Shown: positions 1 to 11,645 of the stretch, piece by piece
Position numbering within the stretch: position 1 is the stretch's first letter
How the letters are laid out: the number at the start of each line of letters is the position of its first letter
Source: Pararge aegeria
Taxonomy: Eukaryota; Arthropoda; Insecta; Lepidoptera; Nymphalidae
Direction: 5' to 3'
Assembly (NCBI RefSeq): GCF_905163445.1
Contig: NC_053184.1
Span: 17,422,001 to 17,486,000 of the forward strand
Length of the DNA: 64,000 nucleotides
The notes under the pieces: model-generated
The model's database searches: none
What the model was told of the DNA's origin: nothing
The model's input: the letters and a program-made list of their open reading frames with translations, nothing else
Made by a program: the position numbers and the translations under genes

Positions 1-38
1 CCATCTTCCTGCTTTACGCCTACTTGGGTAAAACGCCT
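1..38 (-). repeat. hAT-type MITE fragment (family A), cut by window edge
   Basis: The first 38 bases resemble the inner right-hand part of family A ('cctgctttacgcctac..gg'), without the terminal repeat. The match is short and diverged. Confidence 0.3.
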
Positions 39-183
39 AACCTAACTCCGGGTCGATACTGAGTACTCTTTAACAGATAGTAGCTAAACATGCTAATCAC
101 TACACTAACGGGACACTTAGGTGAATTAGAATTGTATTGAGTGATTCTCTCCTATCTATTTATACCATATCATCATCATCAAC

Positions 184-325
184 TTGTGGCGTGTACTGAG
201 TTTCTTACTAGGGTATGCGTAAGGCAGGAAAATTGTATAGAATGGCAAAAATCCTCCTCCTATAGTTATTATATCAATTTTAGGGTAAGCAGTGCTTTTA
301 AGCATGTATGAAGTGCACGCAACTG
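184..325 (+). mobile_element. hAT-type MITE, family A, diverged copy
   Basis: It starts with a degraded 'tgtggcgtg' end and finishes with 'gtgcacgcaactg', the inverted form of the family end CAGTGGCGTGCA. The interior carries the family blocks 'gggtatgcgtaaggcagg' and 'agcatgtatgaagtgcacg'. No target duplication is clear, so this is an old copy. Confidence 0.7.
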
Positions 326-500
326 TCATCATTTTTGCTCTTTTTCACCTGCAAACTACACCTCAGATTCGAGCTCAGATCTGAGAATAAGGATTCCTAG
401 TTTATAAAATGGCGATTCTACAAAAAAAAATCGTTTATTTTATAAACACAAAGCCGATAATTATTTAATTTTATTTAATTTTTTATACTTAATAATAAAT

Positions 501-769
501 GGACCAAGCAGATAACCCACCTGATGGTAAGTGGAAAACCATCGCCCATAAAAAGAGCCACACTTCGCTGGCATGGAAGGAACATATCCTGCAAAAGGTT
601 GTCCTGTGTCCATCAACCTAAGGCGTAGATGTGAAGCATCATGTATCTGTAATTACACCGACACACCCTTCAGACCGGAATACAGCAATGCAACAATGCG
701 GTTTAGCGGCAGAAATAAGCATCGTAGTAAATGCACGGACGAGCTTTGTGACGAAAAGCTGTACCACTA
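501..769 (+). repeat. Lepidopteran interspersed repeat, family R3
   Basis: It opens with 'cccacctgatggtaagtgg' and continues through 'tgtccatcaacctaaggcg', 'ctgtaattacaccg' and 'cagaccggaatacagcaatg'. The same ordered blocks recur at about 14.8, 22.4-22.6, 33.8, 37.0, 46.8 and 54.5 kb. This is the longest copy. The short open frames here do not look coding. Its class is not clear from sequence; it may be a non-LTR-derived segment. Confidence 0.7.
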
Positions 770-1723
770 AACATATATGTTTCAACACCCCTATAAAGTT
801 TCCCACGCCCTCTCGGACCATAATCTGGGAGCTGACCTAAAAACTAGCTCTACAGGAGAACACTATGGTCTCATGATACACCAAGTAACAAGTGCTATTC
901 TTATATATCTAGGGCGTAGCAAATAGGTTGCACGCATGGTAAGTTTTCTGATATCTATGCTATGTTTTTGCCTCATTTCCATATACGAGTTTGTTTACAC
1001 TTTTGTTATTGGAATACCCATGAGCTATGAGAACTGTGTATATAGTAATATTGTGTTCAACTGAAGATTATAGGGTCTAAATATAAGTTTCTGATAGTTT
1101 ATATATAGCGCAACTTTATTAAAACAAATTATTTTTCAAATATACCTAAAACATTTATTGCGAACAACCGCTTTTTTATTGAATTTTCAACTATAAAAAA
1201 AAAATTAATACCTCTAATTAATGAATTTCTCAACCTAAGTTTTCTACAATATTTGCTTAAGCTTTCAAAAACAATGCTGAGCTAAAATGCTGAATGAAAC
1301 TTTTTTTACCTCTTTATAACAAATTCTAGCGCAACCTAACCTCAATATAATAAATAAACCTTGATATAGACAAAAATTGATATAAAGAATATTTACTAGT
1401 TTCCTTCCGATTTGTTATATCGATGTTGAACTCTAATTAAATCGGTGGGTTGGCATCTTCTTTATAATAAAGTTCGAACAGTGTAAAACTATCGCTATCC
1501 ACAAAACGACGTTTATAATGGTGAAAAATAATATATATATATATATATCGCTTTTAATTTATTTATATAAACCAACCTCGATTATGTTGTAATCCGTAGG
1601 AGGCATCCGTTAAATTCCGTTACGACCCAGTTTATTCTATATTAATGATGAAAAGAAATAATTACTTCAGAAATGGAAATACGTTTAGATCTTACTACGT
1701 ACCTACTTACGTTATTACGGGCT
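770..1723. other. AT-rich stretch with no recognised gene
   Basis: I see no coding signal or recognised repeat beyond an (AT)n microsatellite at about 1530-1548. It is presumed intronic or intergenic. Confidence 0.5.
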
Positions 1724-1922
1724 TCATCGTCGTCATCATATCAACCCATTAACGGCCTACTATAGGGCACAGGTCTCCTTCTACAGTGAGAAAGGTTAAA
1801 GGCCGTAGTCCACCAGGCTGGCACAGTGCGGATTGGTGGACTCCACACAACTTTGAGTACTTATTGTGGAGAACTCTCAGGCATGCAGTTTTGAAGCAAG
1901 TGATATTTTTATTGGTTAAATT
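1724..1922 (-). mobile_element. SINE family 3 copy, head-truncated
   Basis: Read on the minus strand this has the family body ('gtggactacggcc', 'gggccggtaatgggttgat') and the TGATGA-type tail, which appears at the left as 'catcgtcgtcatcata'. The tRNA-like head is missing beyond about 1922. Confidence 0.75.
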
Positions 1923-1992
1923 GCTTAGTAATACCTCTTTCTGTAATGTATAATTATAGCCGAAAGCAGATATCATTAAGAACATCAATAGA

Positions 1993-2258
1993 TTTTTTTT
2001 TTTATTTGGAACTTCTCTATAAGTTAACTGCAATACCACCTGATGGTAAACGATGATGCTATTACGAGTATAGCAGTTCTGTTATATTAAACCCATATTG
2101 GTTTCTCTGCGGAACGTCTTTGACGGTTGGATGGTAAGAAACCACCAGAACAGACCACGGAAACTTCAGAAACTATAATTTCCAAATTATCTCCGCCGAG
2201 GATCGAACCTGGGACCTCCCAATCAAAAAGCGCATACCACTGCGCAAGGGAGGGTCGT
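1993..2258 (-). mobile_element. SINE family 2 copy (tRNA-derived)
   Basis: The poly-T at the left is the A-tail of a minus-strand element. The tRNA-like head is at the right, with the B box reading 'ggttcgatcctcgg' in reverse and the A-box region near 2240. The body holds the family block 'gacaaagacgtgcc' in degraded form. It is an old, diverged copy. Confidence 0.75.
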
Positions 2259-2821
2259 TAAACATCGCGGTAGTTGGGTAAACCCAACACGGGAAGTCAT
2301 TATCGAAACCCATTTGGTTATAGGGGCCTGAAGTAGAGCACGGACTGGTCACGCTGTCAGACTAAGTACATTCGTGCGAGCCGATAATTGACATACAGTT
2401 ATATTCTCCACAACTTGGCTAATATTAGAGCCCCTACAAACAAAGTTTTTATTGACCGATGCTGTATTCCGTTGTTTGACGTGTGCTGATAGGTGTATTG
2501 GTGAACGATTCCCATCAGTGTTATCTAGAACGTTGATTGAAATCGTTCACTTATCCGTATCATCGTGCGTATAAATGTGAAGTATCGTGCCAAATTAATG
2601 CAAGCAATCGTTCTTCATCAAAAACGTAGTACCCTAGCTACTAAGATATATGACTTCTTATCGTCTTACCGTTCGATTCTCATTTTACACAAAGTATATA
2701 GAATTAGCAGTGTAAATATTGCTTGTGCCTCAGTGTGAGAATTGCACTCTCGTTTCCGAAAATTGACACACTGTAAATGAGACTTAACTGTTTTTAAAAA
2801 TCAAACTCCATTTAGCGGAAC
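2259..2821. other. No recognised gene; unassigned
   Basis: It holds a 10-bp inverted repeat GTGAACGATT...AATCGTTCAC with about a 30-base loop near 2500-2550. Nothing else is supported. Confidence 0.4.
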
Positions 2822-2950
2822 CATTGGCGTGCACTGGGTTTCTTACCAGGGTATGCATACAGCAGGAAAATTGCATAAAATGGCAAAAATCCTGCGCCTA
2901 TACGAACTATATATATAAATTTTAGTGCATGCATAAAGTGCACGCCACTG
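2822..2950 (+). mobile_element. hAT-type MITE, family A, with perfect 8-bp TSD
   Basis: The ends are 'cattggcgtgcact' and 'agtgcacgccactg', an inverted pair with one mismatch. The octamer AGCGGAAC lies directly before (2814-2821) and directly after (2951-2958), a perfect 8-bp target duplication. Short inverted ends, no coding capacity and 8-bp duplications are typical of non-autonomous hAT elements. Confidence 0.9.
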
Positions 2951-2958
2951 AGCGGAAC

Positions 2959-3503
2959 GTATGGAATTTCTTTAAAACGAAGAACATTAGGCTAATTTTA
3001 CTTTGAAGATAATTCGATTTTTGAGGACGAAAAGATTGCTAACGTCATAAACATACTTATTAATTTTAATTGCTTTTCGCGCAATAACTGTTATTAAAAC
3101 TGAATTATGATTACGACGTCAATACGAAATACTACGTGACACACGAATTTCTTAGCTTAGCTAAGTTAAAGATGGACGCGTATAAGTGGGGACACACCCT
3201 GTCGTTTGCAGGCGCCCTTACACACTCAAGTTGGGTGGTATTACTGTAACAATCAACGCGTACTGGCAACAAACAGCAGTTCAATTGACACAGATTCCGA
3301 TGCGTGATATTTGTTCAACGGAGAAGTACTCCGATGCCTATTAAGGTAACTTGTTAGAATTGAGTGGAGCATTTCTTTTTTCTTATCGATAACGGTTTTT
3401 CACTTGACCCATGGCTTCATTTGATTGCAATTATTTATTTATGCTCTTTATTTGCACATTGGGAGAGGCTGGCGGAAGGAAGAGATGAATGGCGCAAGAG
3501 CTT
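2959..3503. other. No recognised gene; unassigned
   Basis: Ordinary AT-rich sequence. An 82-codon open frame beginning at 3364 runs into the adjoining SINE and lacks coding character. Confidence 0.4.
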
Positions 3504-3716
3504 TAATAAATATAAATATACTACGACAATACACACATCGCCATCTAGCCCCAAAGTAAGCGTAGCTTGTGTTATGGGTACTAAGATGACTGATGAATAT
3601 TTTTATGAATAATATACATAAATACTTATAATATACAGATAAACACCCAGACACTGAAAAATATTCATGTTCATCACACAAACATTCCAGTTGTGGGAAT
3701 CGAACCCACGGCCTTG
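3504..3716 (-). mobile_element. SINE family 1 copy (tRNA-derived)
   Basis: On the minus strand it has the B box and T-arm of the tRNA-like head ('gtgggttcgattcccac'), then 'tgtttgtgtgatgaacatga', 'agtgtctgggtgtttatc', 'cttactttggggctagatgg' and the tail 'gtcgtagtatatttat'. The first part of the head, with the A box, is missing. Confidence 0.85.
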
Positions 3717-3720
3717 TAAT

Positions 3721-3800
3721 ATTCATCAGCTATCTCAGTACACAAGCTACGCTTACTTTGGGGCTAGATGGCGATGTGTGTATTGTCGTAGTATATTTAT
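3721..3800 (+). mobile_element. SINE family 1, 3' fragment in inverted orientation
   Basis: It carries only the 3' block ('attcatcagctatctcagta' to 'gtcgtagtatatttat') and abuts the minus-strand copy at 3504-3716. The two share about 80 bases as inverted repeats. Confidence 0.85.
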
Positions 3801-3802
3801 AA

Positions 3803-3997
3803 TTAACGTGTCTACCTGCTAAAGCACGGGAACATGGAATAGGAGAAGTTTTTATTACATATATATTATTTAGATATAATTTCCATTTGTGCGCCAGTGC
3901 TCTGAGAGTAGATAAATCTGTAGTAGACGATACATATTTATCATTTCCCCGGGGACATAATTGTCTCCTGCCCATGCTAGCCGTGCGGGTGAAGGAA
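3803..3997 (-). mobile_element. MITE family C, truncated copy
   Basis: On the minus strand it reads 'cacggctagcatgggcagg', 'acaattatgtccccgggg', then 'tattccatgttcccgtgc' and 'ttagcaggtagacacg'. The same order is found in fuller copies at 21.4 and 58.5 kb. The far inverted end is missing. Confidence 0.7.
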
Positions 3998-5454
3998 GTC
4001 AAAGAAGAGTAGAAATATGTTTAATTCCATCAAAAACAAAACTTGTTAAATTAACTAAGTCTCGCAACTCAGTTCTTCCACCGTTGAAAGTTGTGAGATC
4101 CATGTAATACCAAGTTCGTTGTGTTATTAAGTCCAAACTTAACTTCTGTCTTAAGTTATTACGTAATTAGCTAAGCCAAAAACATCTTGTAGTCCATAAA
4201 AATATTATAAAATCTTTTATGTTTTAAATAAAAAAGATTGACTTGGCATCATTAATAGTATCGCATATATTATATGCATTGTTAACGCAATCACATAACA
4301 TAAGATCACGGCGGTATTCTTGACAGCGTTGTATATAGGTACACCCAAATTTTCCATCAAAGTTAACAACTGTTTTTTCGCGGCTGGAAGGTATTTGTAG
4401 CATATAGTATTCAAGCTTCATTTATACAAAGATTTATTTACTTTTTCGTTGGTTATCGTACTATGCACCAAAATTACTCATAAAATTATAAACATTAATA
4501 GAATTTTAAATAAAACATTATGTTATTAAAATGTCTAACTGGTCATATGTAGTTAGATTTTTATACTACTCTAAGTTAGGTATTTTTTTTAACAAAATAA
4601 CAATAAGCCTTGGCAACGATATAAATAAAGACAATTACGTTTCTCTAAATAAACACAAAGCTTTTACCAAAAGTAAGATCGAAAATGGACAAATGGGCAG
4701 TATTAGTAAATAAGTATTTTGGATTTCTTCTCACATAACACTGCAGAGCTATTAAGGCTATAATTGCTTGATCTTGACAATTTAAACCGGGAGTTATTGG
4801 CAAGAAAAAAACCCTATTATAATCTAAGGTCGAACCGCAATATTGCAGCGGGATTTGACTGTGACTGCCAAGTTATGAAGCGCTTCTATAGCGCTAGTAT
4901 TGGGGTCAATTTAAGTTAAAATAAAAGAGCTAGTGACCTGTTCGCTTTTAGTGTTCAAGCAGGTAAAAAAATATCACATATAAACATTGCTAAGCTATGT
5001 ATTTGTAGATGTTATACATATTTATACGTAATTTATTGACTAGCAATAGCAGAGCAAAACCATCCTTATATCTTACGTAGATTGTTAGATAGGGCTGGTT
5101 ATAGATACATTGTTACTATATGGTCTTTGTACATATAAATTTCGCAAGATACATAGCGGGATATCAGTGATTTTACGAATTTCACACGTATAAAATAATT
5201 CATTATCTATCTTTGCTGAAACAATCTATAGATTTAATGACATCCTAAATTTATTTTGTGGATATATATGGAATAAAAGAAATGTCTTTTTATTTTTTAA
5301 TGTACGAAGAAATAATCGAATGAATAAATATATCTTGCCTCTCTTCTGTGACAGCGTATACCTATATTTTCAAATAGGTACTTAATTTTTTAGTACATTC
5401 TTACTAATATAAATATATAGTCCTTCCTTTACGTCTTATCTAAGCAACACATCA
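3998..5454. other. AT-rich, no recognised gene
   Basis: Short open frames here are low-complexity and AT-driven. No recognised repeat or exon. Confidence 0.45.
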
Positions 5455-5596
5455 ACTTGATATTTGGTTGAAAGGACGGAGAGTAAAATGGGTTACTTTT
5501 TATCGCAGGAAAACAAACCGTTCCCATGGGATTTGTGAAAAACCTTAATAAATGCGGACGGAAAACATGCATGCAACAGCTAGTTTATAATAATAT
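5455..5596 (+). repeat. Lepidopteran repeat, family D, fragment
   Basis: Blocks 'gggttactttttatcgcagg', 'accgttcccatgggatttgtg' and 'caacagctagtt' match, in order, the fuller copy at 43.4-43.6 kb. Class not determined. Confidence 0.6.
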
Positions 5597-6460
5597 TTTC
5601 ATTAATTTATAGCGCTAAGCTTTTTTTAATAAATAAATAAAACAAGTCCCTAAAATATTTTTTCAATTATTGATAGACATGTAAGAAATAATCAACTATA
5701 CCTTGAATACTCGACCAATCACTGACATCCTCATGTATTGACACAATTAACGTTTTTAAAACACAAAAACCTTTGAGCAAACGGTCTATCATCTCTTGGT
5801 CTATAAGGTATTCATGCAGTATCACCATCATGCTTACACTTACGACATTCCTGGTGATTCAAACGTTTGTATGGGGATTGAACATCGATTGAACATGCAG
5901 GTCACATAAACGTTATATAAGGGGCATATACACAGCTTATGCATGGATTAAACATTGAACATACCCGATACCAAGTGGCCACCTGTAGATGCCGATGTCA
6001 GCACCGAAAACAATATACATACATATATTATTATTAATAATTACTTAAATACACCATAAATGTAACAGGAAGATATAATATAATACTTAAAATTACGTTT
6101 TATTATTTACACATAGCAATACCCAAATGATGTTAATAGGTTGACCTACTTATTAACAAATCCAGTAAATAATTTTACACTAGCGGAAATATAAAAATTA
6201 ATGATTACTAAGTAATCGCTACAATCAATAACAAATAAAAATATTTTAATTAATCAAGCAATATACAAGGTAATTGATCTTGTAATTAATATATAACGTA
6301 CATAGACATATTTTATAAAAGTAATTTTCAATGCTATTTATAACTAATATACAAAATAATGCTATCAAATAATTATTTATCGTCTCTATATATAGAAAAA
6401 GAATTCCGAACAGGCGCATATGCGTTCGATTTTCGAACACACAGCTGCAACACGTAATAA
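5597..6460. other. AT-rich, no recognised gene
   Basis: No coding or repeat signal that I can support. Confidence 0.45.
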
Positions 6461-6680
6461 TTTCCCGCCATTACGCTCTGACAACGTCAGTATGTAAATG
6501 GATGCCGACGAGTGTGTATCTCCCGATCGTTCGATACGTTTGGCGTGACCGGCGACTGCGTTTAAGAAATTACTTCCACGTAACGGTATGTAGGAACTGG
6601 TTTATATTGTCGAGTGTGTATTCGCTGACGAGCGGTGATTTTTCCGAGGTCTAGAGGGTCTGAACAAATAATAGGTTGAG
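6461..6680. promoter_or_regulatory. Moderately GC/CpG-rich island, possible promoter or 5' exon
   Basis: CpG-containing words are frequent here ('cccgatcgttcgatacg', 'gaccggcgactgcg', 'gctgacgagcgg') compared with flanks of roughly 30% GC. It contains 'acgtcagtatg', close to the insect initiator TCAGT, and a 16-codon frame starting ATG GAT GCC GAC. No repeat relationship was seen. Function is not established. Confidence 0.25.
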
Positions 6681-7840
6681 CGAACGTGTAATCACGGACA
6701 AAAGATCTTTGGTTGATCAAAGAGCATTAACTTGAGTTTATTTTCTTGCAACATCATCTTGAGTTGCATTATCTAAAATCAATGTTTCTTTCATGGACAC
6801 TGGTATTCCGTGACATAATAAAAACAGTCATTTTTTTACATTAGATTTGACAGTATTTGAATTCAAGAGATGTAATAACATCGATGAAAAAAAAATTAAG
6901 GACCTCTGTGTTATTTTAGGTCGTAACTTAGCGTAAAAAAAGTTTTAAGGTAAAATTTTCGCACACTTCTTTTAGAAATGACGAGATTAAGTCCATTTCA
7001 GCTGGTAAAATTCCAGCTATTTGGTTAAGATTTTAATATTAACGAACATTAAGACCCTGATGTGATCAATCTAGCAACCTCTACCTTAATACTTATTATT
7101 CTGGGAAGTATTAGTAATCTATTATTTATTATTGGATATGTTATCCGCTAAACAAAAGTAGTAGGCGTACATGAGGTAGCAGGTTAATCAGTAGACTAAA
7201 TCATTCAACTATAAATTGCATTATAAACAAAGAATGTAAACTAGTTGCTATCACAAAATAAGGACCAACTAACAAGGCGATATTAAAACAAGTAAAAATA
7301 TATATATCGACGTCTATAAATTTAACAAGATTGCTAGAAAGGGAATAAATAGATCGCTTAGTTTCCTATCCTAGACTAAAGGATTACTGTGGTTCCAAGT
7401 CCAAGGGCCCTACCACGTAATCGATAGGAAGGAAAGAAATAAAACATGTAGTCGAAATCGTTTAAAAAGCAAGTATACAGTAGATGAACGTGCTACGACA
7501 TAACATAGTCCAAAAAAGGCTTTTTCATACAATTCTGTAGCTACAACAAAGTTAAAGAAGATGGTAAAAGGATGGAATCAGCTCGTTTGAAAGCGATGTG
7601 CGTCAACGTACCTTACTTATACAAAACCTACAGGCAACTACGCGATACCAGGAGCGCAATTTGCAAGGCAAAAATCATATTATGCATGAGCATTGCAAAA
7701 GAGACATATTTATCGCCGTAGGGCCGGATAGATGATGTTTTAATGCTGCATTTACTGCGATTTACGATTGTCGACGTACCTGTCTCGCCCACCGCTGCGT
7801 GGGCCCTTACTACCATGAAAATAAACGTCATCAACGCCAA
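6681..7840. other. No recognised gene; unassigned
   Basis: A 70-codon minus-strand frame at 7628-7840 has a hydrophobic start but no recognisable domain. Confidence 0.4.
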
Positions 7841-7844
7841 CTTG

Positions 7845-8060
7845 GTCTTAACCTTTTATCTTGGCGACATGTTTTATTTCACCAACGACGTCGGTTAATG
7901 CAAATTGTTTACGTCACATTATCAGGTACGGCAAATAGCATTTATTTATTATCTTGAAATTTTAATGAATGTCATCTACACTTAGTTTTACTAGGCCGTT
8001 TATCTTGACGATAGGTTTTATACAATGTCAGTAAATGCAAATTGTTTACGTCAAAATATC
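7845..8060. repeat. Direct repeat with duplicated POU/forkhead/CRE-like 20-mer
   Basis: The 20-mer AATGCAAATTGTTTACGTCA occurs at 7897-7916 and again at 8034-8053, 137 bases apart. Each copy follows a similar 'tttatcttg.cga' context at about 7855 and 7999. The 20-mer contains an octamer (ATGCAAAT), a forkhead core (TTGTTTAC) and a CRE-like half-site (TACGTCA). A duplicated enhancer segment or an unrecognised transposon end are both possible. Confidence 0.5.
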
Positions 8061-8369
8061 TAGTATATCTATTATATCATGACCCTCCTCGTAGGTTGAT
8101 TGCTTCTACTATTATTAGTATAGACTATTGTGTATAGACTGTTATTTTCATTAGGTTAATTTATGGCACTCTTGCTTTCGTTGCGTATTTAGGCCCATAG
8201 TCAAACGATCGCCAAACTGTCGCAGTTATTTTACGTTAAAGAACGGAGCTATTGATTCATTTTCATGATCTTTATGTGCTCTTACCTCTCAAATTAAGTT
8301 AAAAGTCATAGTCTCTCGTCATCGTCCATTCGCCACAGACTTTACACGCCCTTGGAAAAATTATGGTAA
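8061..8369. other. No recognised gene; unassigned
   Basis: Nothing supported beyond single-copy-looking AT-rich sequence. Confidence 0.4.
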
Positions 8370-8510
8370 ACTCTAAAGCATGCAGGTTTCTTTACGATGT
8401 TTTCTTTCACCGTTCAAGCTAAAATAAAGTAATTAAAAATGCACAAAGCTCCGAAAAGTTCAAGGTTCAGCCCCTCAAAAAGAAGCGGAATCCGAAACCG
8501 AAGTCGTTCT
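8370..8510 (-). mobile_element. SINE family 3, diverged head-side fragment
   Basis: 'gcatgcaggtttctttacg', 'gatgttttctttcaccgtt' and 'gcacaaagctccgaaaagtt' follow the family order in reverse. The tRNA-like head is strongly degraded. Confidence 0.6.
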
Positions 8511-11094
8511 ATCACTTCCATAAGACAATGATTTTATAAAATGGCCTGTAAAAGTTATTTGCGACAGTTAAGAAATTACGTCTCTCTCTGTTTTATGTTC
8601 ACAGTGTGTATTAACGTATCAGACCAGTTGCAAGATCGCACCGGATAGGTGGAAGGAACTTGAAAAGATGCTAATAGATTTATTCGCATTTCTTTCAGCA
8701 AAAAGATTCTTGGAGTTCAGGAACTGTAATTGACGATGAGTAGCCAGTAAGCCAGATTCAGTTATAATACACACCTAACATCAAGGCATTCCCCTCACAC
8801 ATTCACTTCCTGAGTCAATGACTGGTTTGATTCTCCATATCCTGAGCATTCACCATTCATCGATCAGCATAAATCGATTCTGCCTCACTATGGAGCATGG
8901 ACGGTATCATTATACCTATATTAGGTCATCCGTCTTTCTAATAGGCCTAGATAAAATCTGAAGCCCCATCGTGAGCTCGTCTAACTCGATAGCTATTGAT
9001 CGAAACTGATAGACCAGTCCTCGAGGCGTTCGAGATTCTTGAGTCTTCTATAAATAACCTTGATTTATTATTAGAATATCTTTTGAGATCAGCATTATCT
9101 CTTGCTATTATATATAACGGTGCCAGTGGATATTTTATCGTGTCCATTATATTTAATTGGGATTTGGAGAATAAATGTTTTGAACATTAATTACATATTG
9201 GAGGTTATGTGTTAACTAAAAATAATGGAATTTCGGAAATAGGAACGACAGTATCATAATACACATACTAAGGTACAGTAGGACTGTAAATGCCATTAGA
9301 CCCATCCATGTTGAAATTTTAATCTTATCTTATTTCTTATCTTAATTTTTCCCTTGCTTTTATCACAAATGTTAAAGTTTGGATGGAAGAAAGAGTAACA
9401 AACATGTTATTCCTTCATGCACAAAGACTGTACCGATTCGGTTGGAATTCTGAAAGTGATAGCTTATGACTTTAATTATTGAACAGGTATATTTTATTCA
9501 AGAAAATTGCCCTCAGGCATTATTTTAACCATATTACATGTAGATAAACTATAGCTAAATCTATAACAACCATAAAAAAAAAACTTTTTAATCCATTACA
9601 TTTTTACTTGCAAATTTTTCACTTAAATTTATATATGCTAGCTTTTACTGCACTTTGCTTATATCTGTGTGGCATGGCCTGGAGTCATTTTATCTAAGTG
9701 GAAAGGAAAAAAGGTTTATTTTCTATGGCGTTCGGGTTTAAATAATATTTAAATAGTATATCTACGTGCAATATCAAAGGAGCAAAACTCCTTCTTTTGC
9801 TTTGACCGTTGGATAAGTAAATGTGATCCCTTCTCAGTGGATAAAATTGAAAGATAAAACTTTTGTACCTTGCCTATGCTTTGTACGTGCAGGTACCATT
9901 TCTAAAGTCCACGCAGATGCAGTTGCGGCCAGTTGATAACAGTTGATTATAAAGATAAGGAACAACAATACGAATAAACGCCTGAATCTCTAATTAAACA
10001 TGAAGAAAAACAATATAGGGCAAATCTCGGCAGTAATAATACTTTCTAGGCCGTACTTTATTTCGGTGATAAACCTTACGGAAAGCTTCTCATAATTTGG
10101 AAGATATTACACAATAGAGAAAAGCCAAGTAAGCTTTAAGTAAATTAAGGCGAATATTTCAGAAATAACTATATGTTAAATGTAAACGTTAACGAAAAAT
10201 GAAGGTTTTTTTTAAATTGCATTAAGATTTATTTCAAACTTGTGTTGTAAATACTGAGCTTATTGTAAAAACAAAGCCGATTTGAGTTTAAGTTATCTAA
10301 TGTTAAGTGTTGTTTAAAGAGAGCGAGAAGTGGGCAACGAATAGTCCACGCGTAAATGCGTGACACTACATAAAGTAAAATATTAAAAGTTCATTTAATG
10401 GCAAATAACTTAAAGGTCATATTCCGATGCTTTAAGTGTAAGTAAAAGTTCAGTTGAGATGGTGTGCGATGGTCATAAAGAGTGTTGAATAATTCTGAAA
10501 ACATCAATCTATTTTTTAATAACTATCTACTTAATTATTATAAAAAATACTACCTTTAGAGACTACATAATATTTAGCATCGAACAAACTTTAATTACAC
10601 GTTCCGTGAAATTATTTAGTGAATGAAATTAGGTCGCGGCTTGAAGTGAAGAGCCCGGTTTTCACAGAAACACATCCCAACTTCACATAAGCGAAGAAGC
10701 GAAATGCAACGAATTACAGTTGTGATTAATGTTACACGAAAATATTAAATACATGCTCGGGTGCAAAGTCTTAATCTGACTATGACCCATATTTTCCAAA
10801 ATTTTTGTGGTTTTTTTTAGTTTACCCGCTTGATTGATCACGCCGGATAGAGAGGAGTATTAGATTGCGCTTACGTGGAAGGAAAAATATCCACGTCTTA
10901 TTTAATGGATATGGAAGGACTTTACTGGAAAATAATTTCTAAGCAAACAAAAACAAATCCCTTTTAAATAACAATCAACAGAACAGTTACAATATCAATG
11001 GATATTGGTTATTTAAAAAAAATGTACTAGTGATACATTACCGTGGGAAATTTATATATATAATTTTGAGTTAACAAAGGGACGAGTTCAAAAG
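8511..11094. other. Long stretch with no recognised gene
   Basis: AT-rich sequence with only short overlapping open frames. I recognise no exon or repeat. Confidence 0.45.
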
Positions 11095-11645
11095 TCGAAA
11101 GATGTCTCAAGACACAGAACTCACAAGAGAAAGAGGAGTCGCAAGAGATAGGAGCCACAAGATACAAGATACGAATAAGAGGCACACGAGACAGCGAAGT
11201 CTGGAGACGTGCAGAATCTGCAAAAATTGCCAGAGCCCTAAGCAAATGCAACTGGGGCACAAGACGCAAAGGTCAGAAGAGTTGCAAAAGCTGCAAGAAT
11301 TGCACGAGCTCCAAGAAGTGAATAGTGAAAGAATGGAACTAGATGCAATAGACGCGAAGAAAACAGGAGAAGCAACAATTGGAGATGCCTCAAGAGGAGC
11401 ATATATATGGGACGCAGGGTTCGGGTGAGGTGCAAGAGTTCTAAGAAGTGTAAAAGCAGCCAGAAGTAAACGAGATGCCTGTGGGGTATAAGACGTGGCT
11501 GCAAGAGTTACAGAAGCCTTTAGACGCCTAGTGGCGGCAAGAAGCACAAGAGTGGTATCAGACACCACGAAATGCAAGAGATGCACGAGACGCAGAAGTG
11601 CAAGATGCGCAGGAGTTACAAAATCTGCACGCATCAAAATTTGAC
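11095..11645. repeat. Degenerate 9-bp-period minisatellite
   Basis: Purine-rich on the plus strand. Successive 9-base units such as gagttgcaa, aagctgcaa, gaattgcac, gagctccaa are visible from about 11280. The same period continues at about 11430-11480 and 11570-11640. Because the period is a multiple of three, long frames stay open on both strands (plus 11102-11428, minus 11107-11658). The plus frame reads as a Leu-Gln-Glu-type repeat. I treat these frames as by-products of the repeat. Confidence 0.7.

Noticed and set aside
7628..7840. 70-codon frame with a signal-peptide-like start
   Set aside because: No domain, no splice context and no composition shift typical of an exon here.
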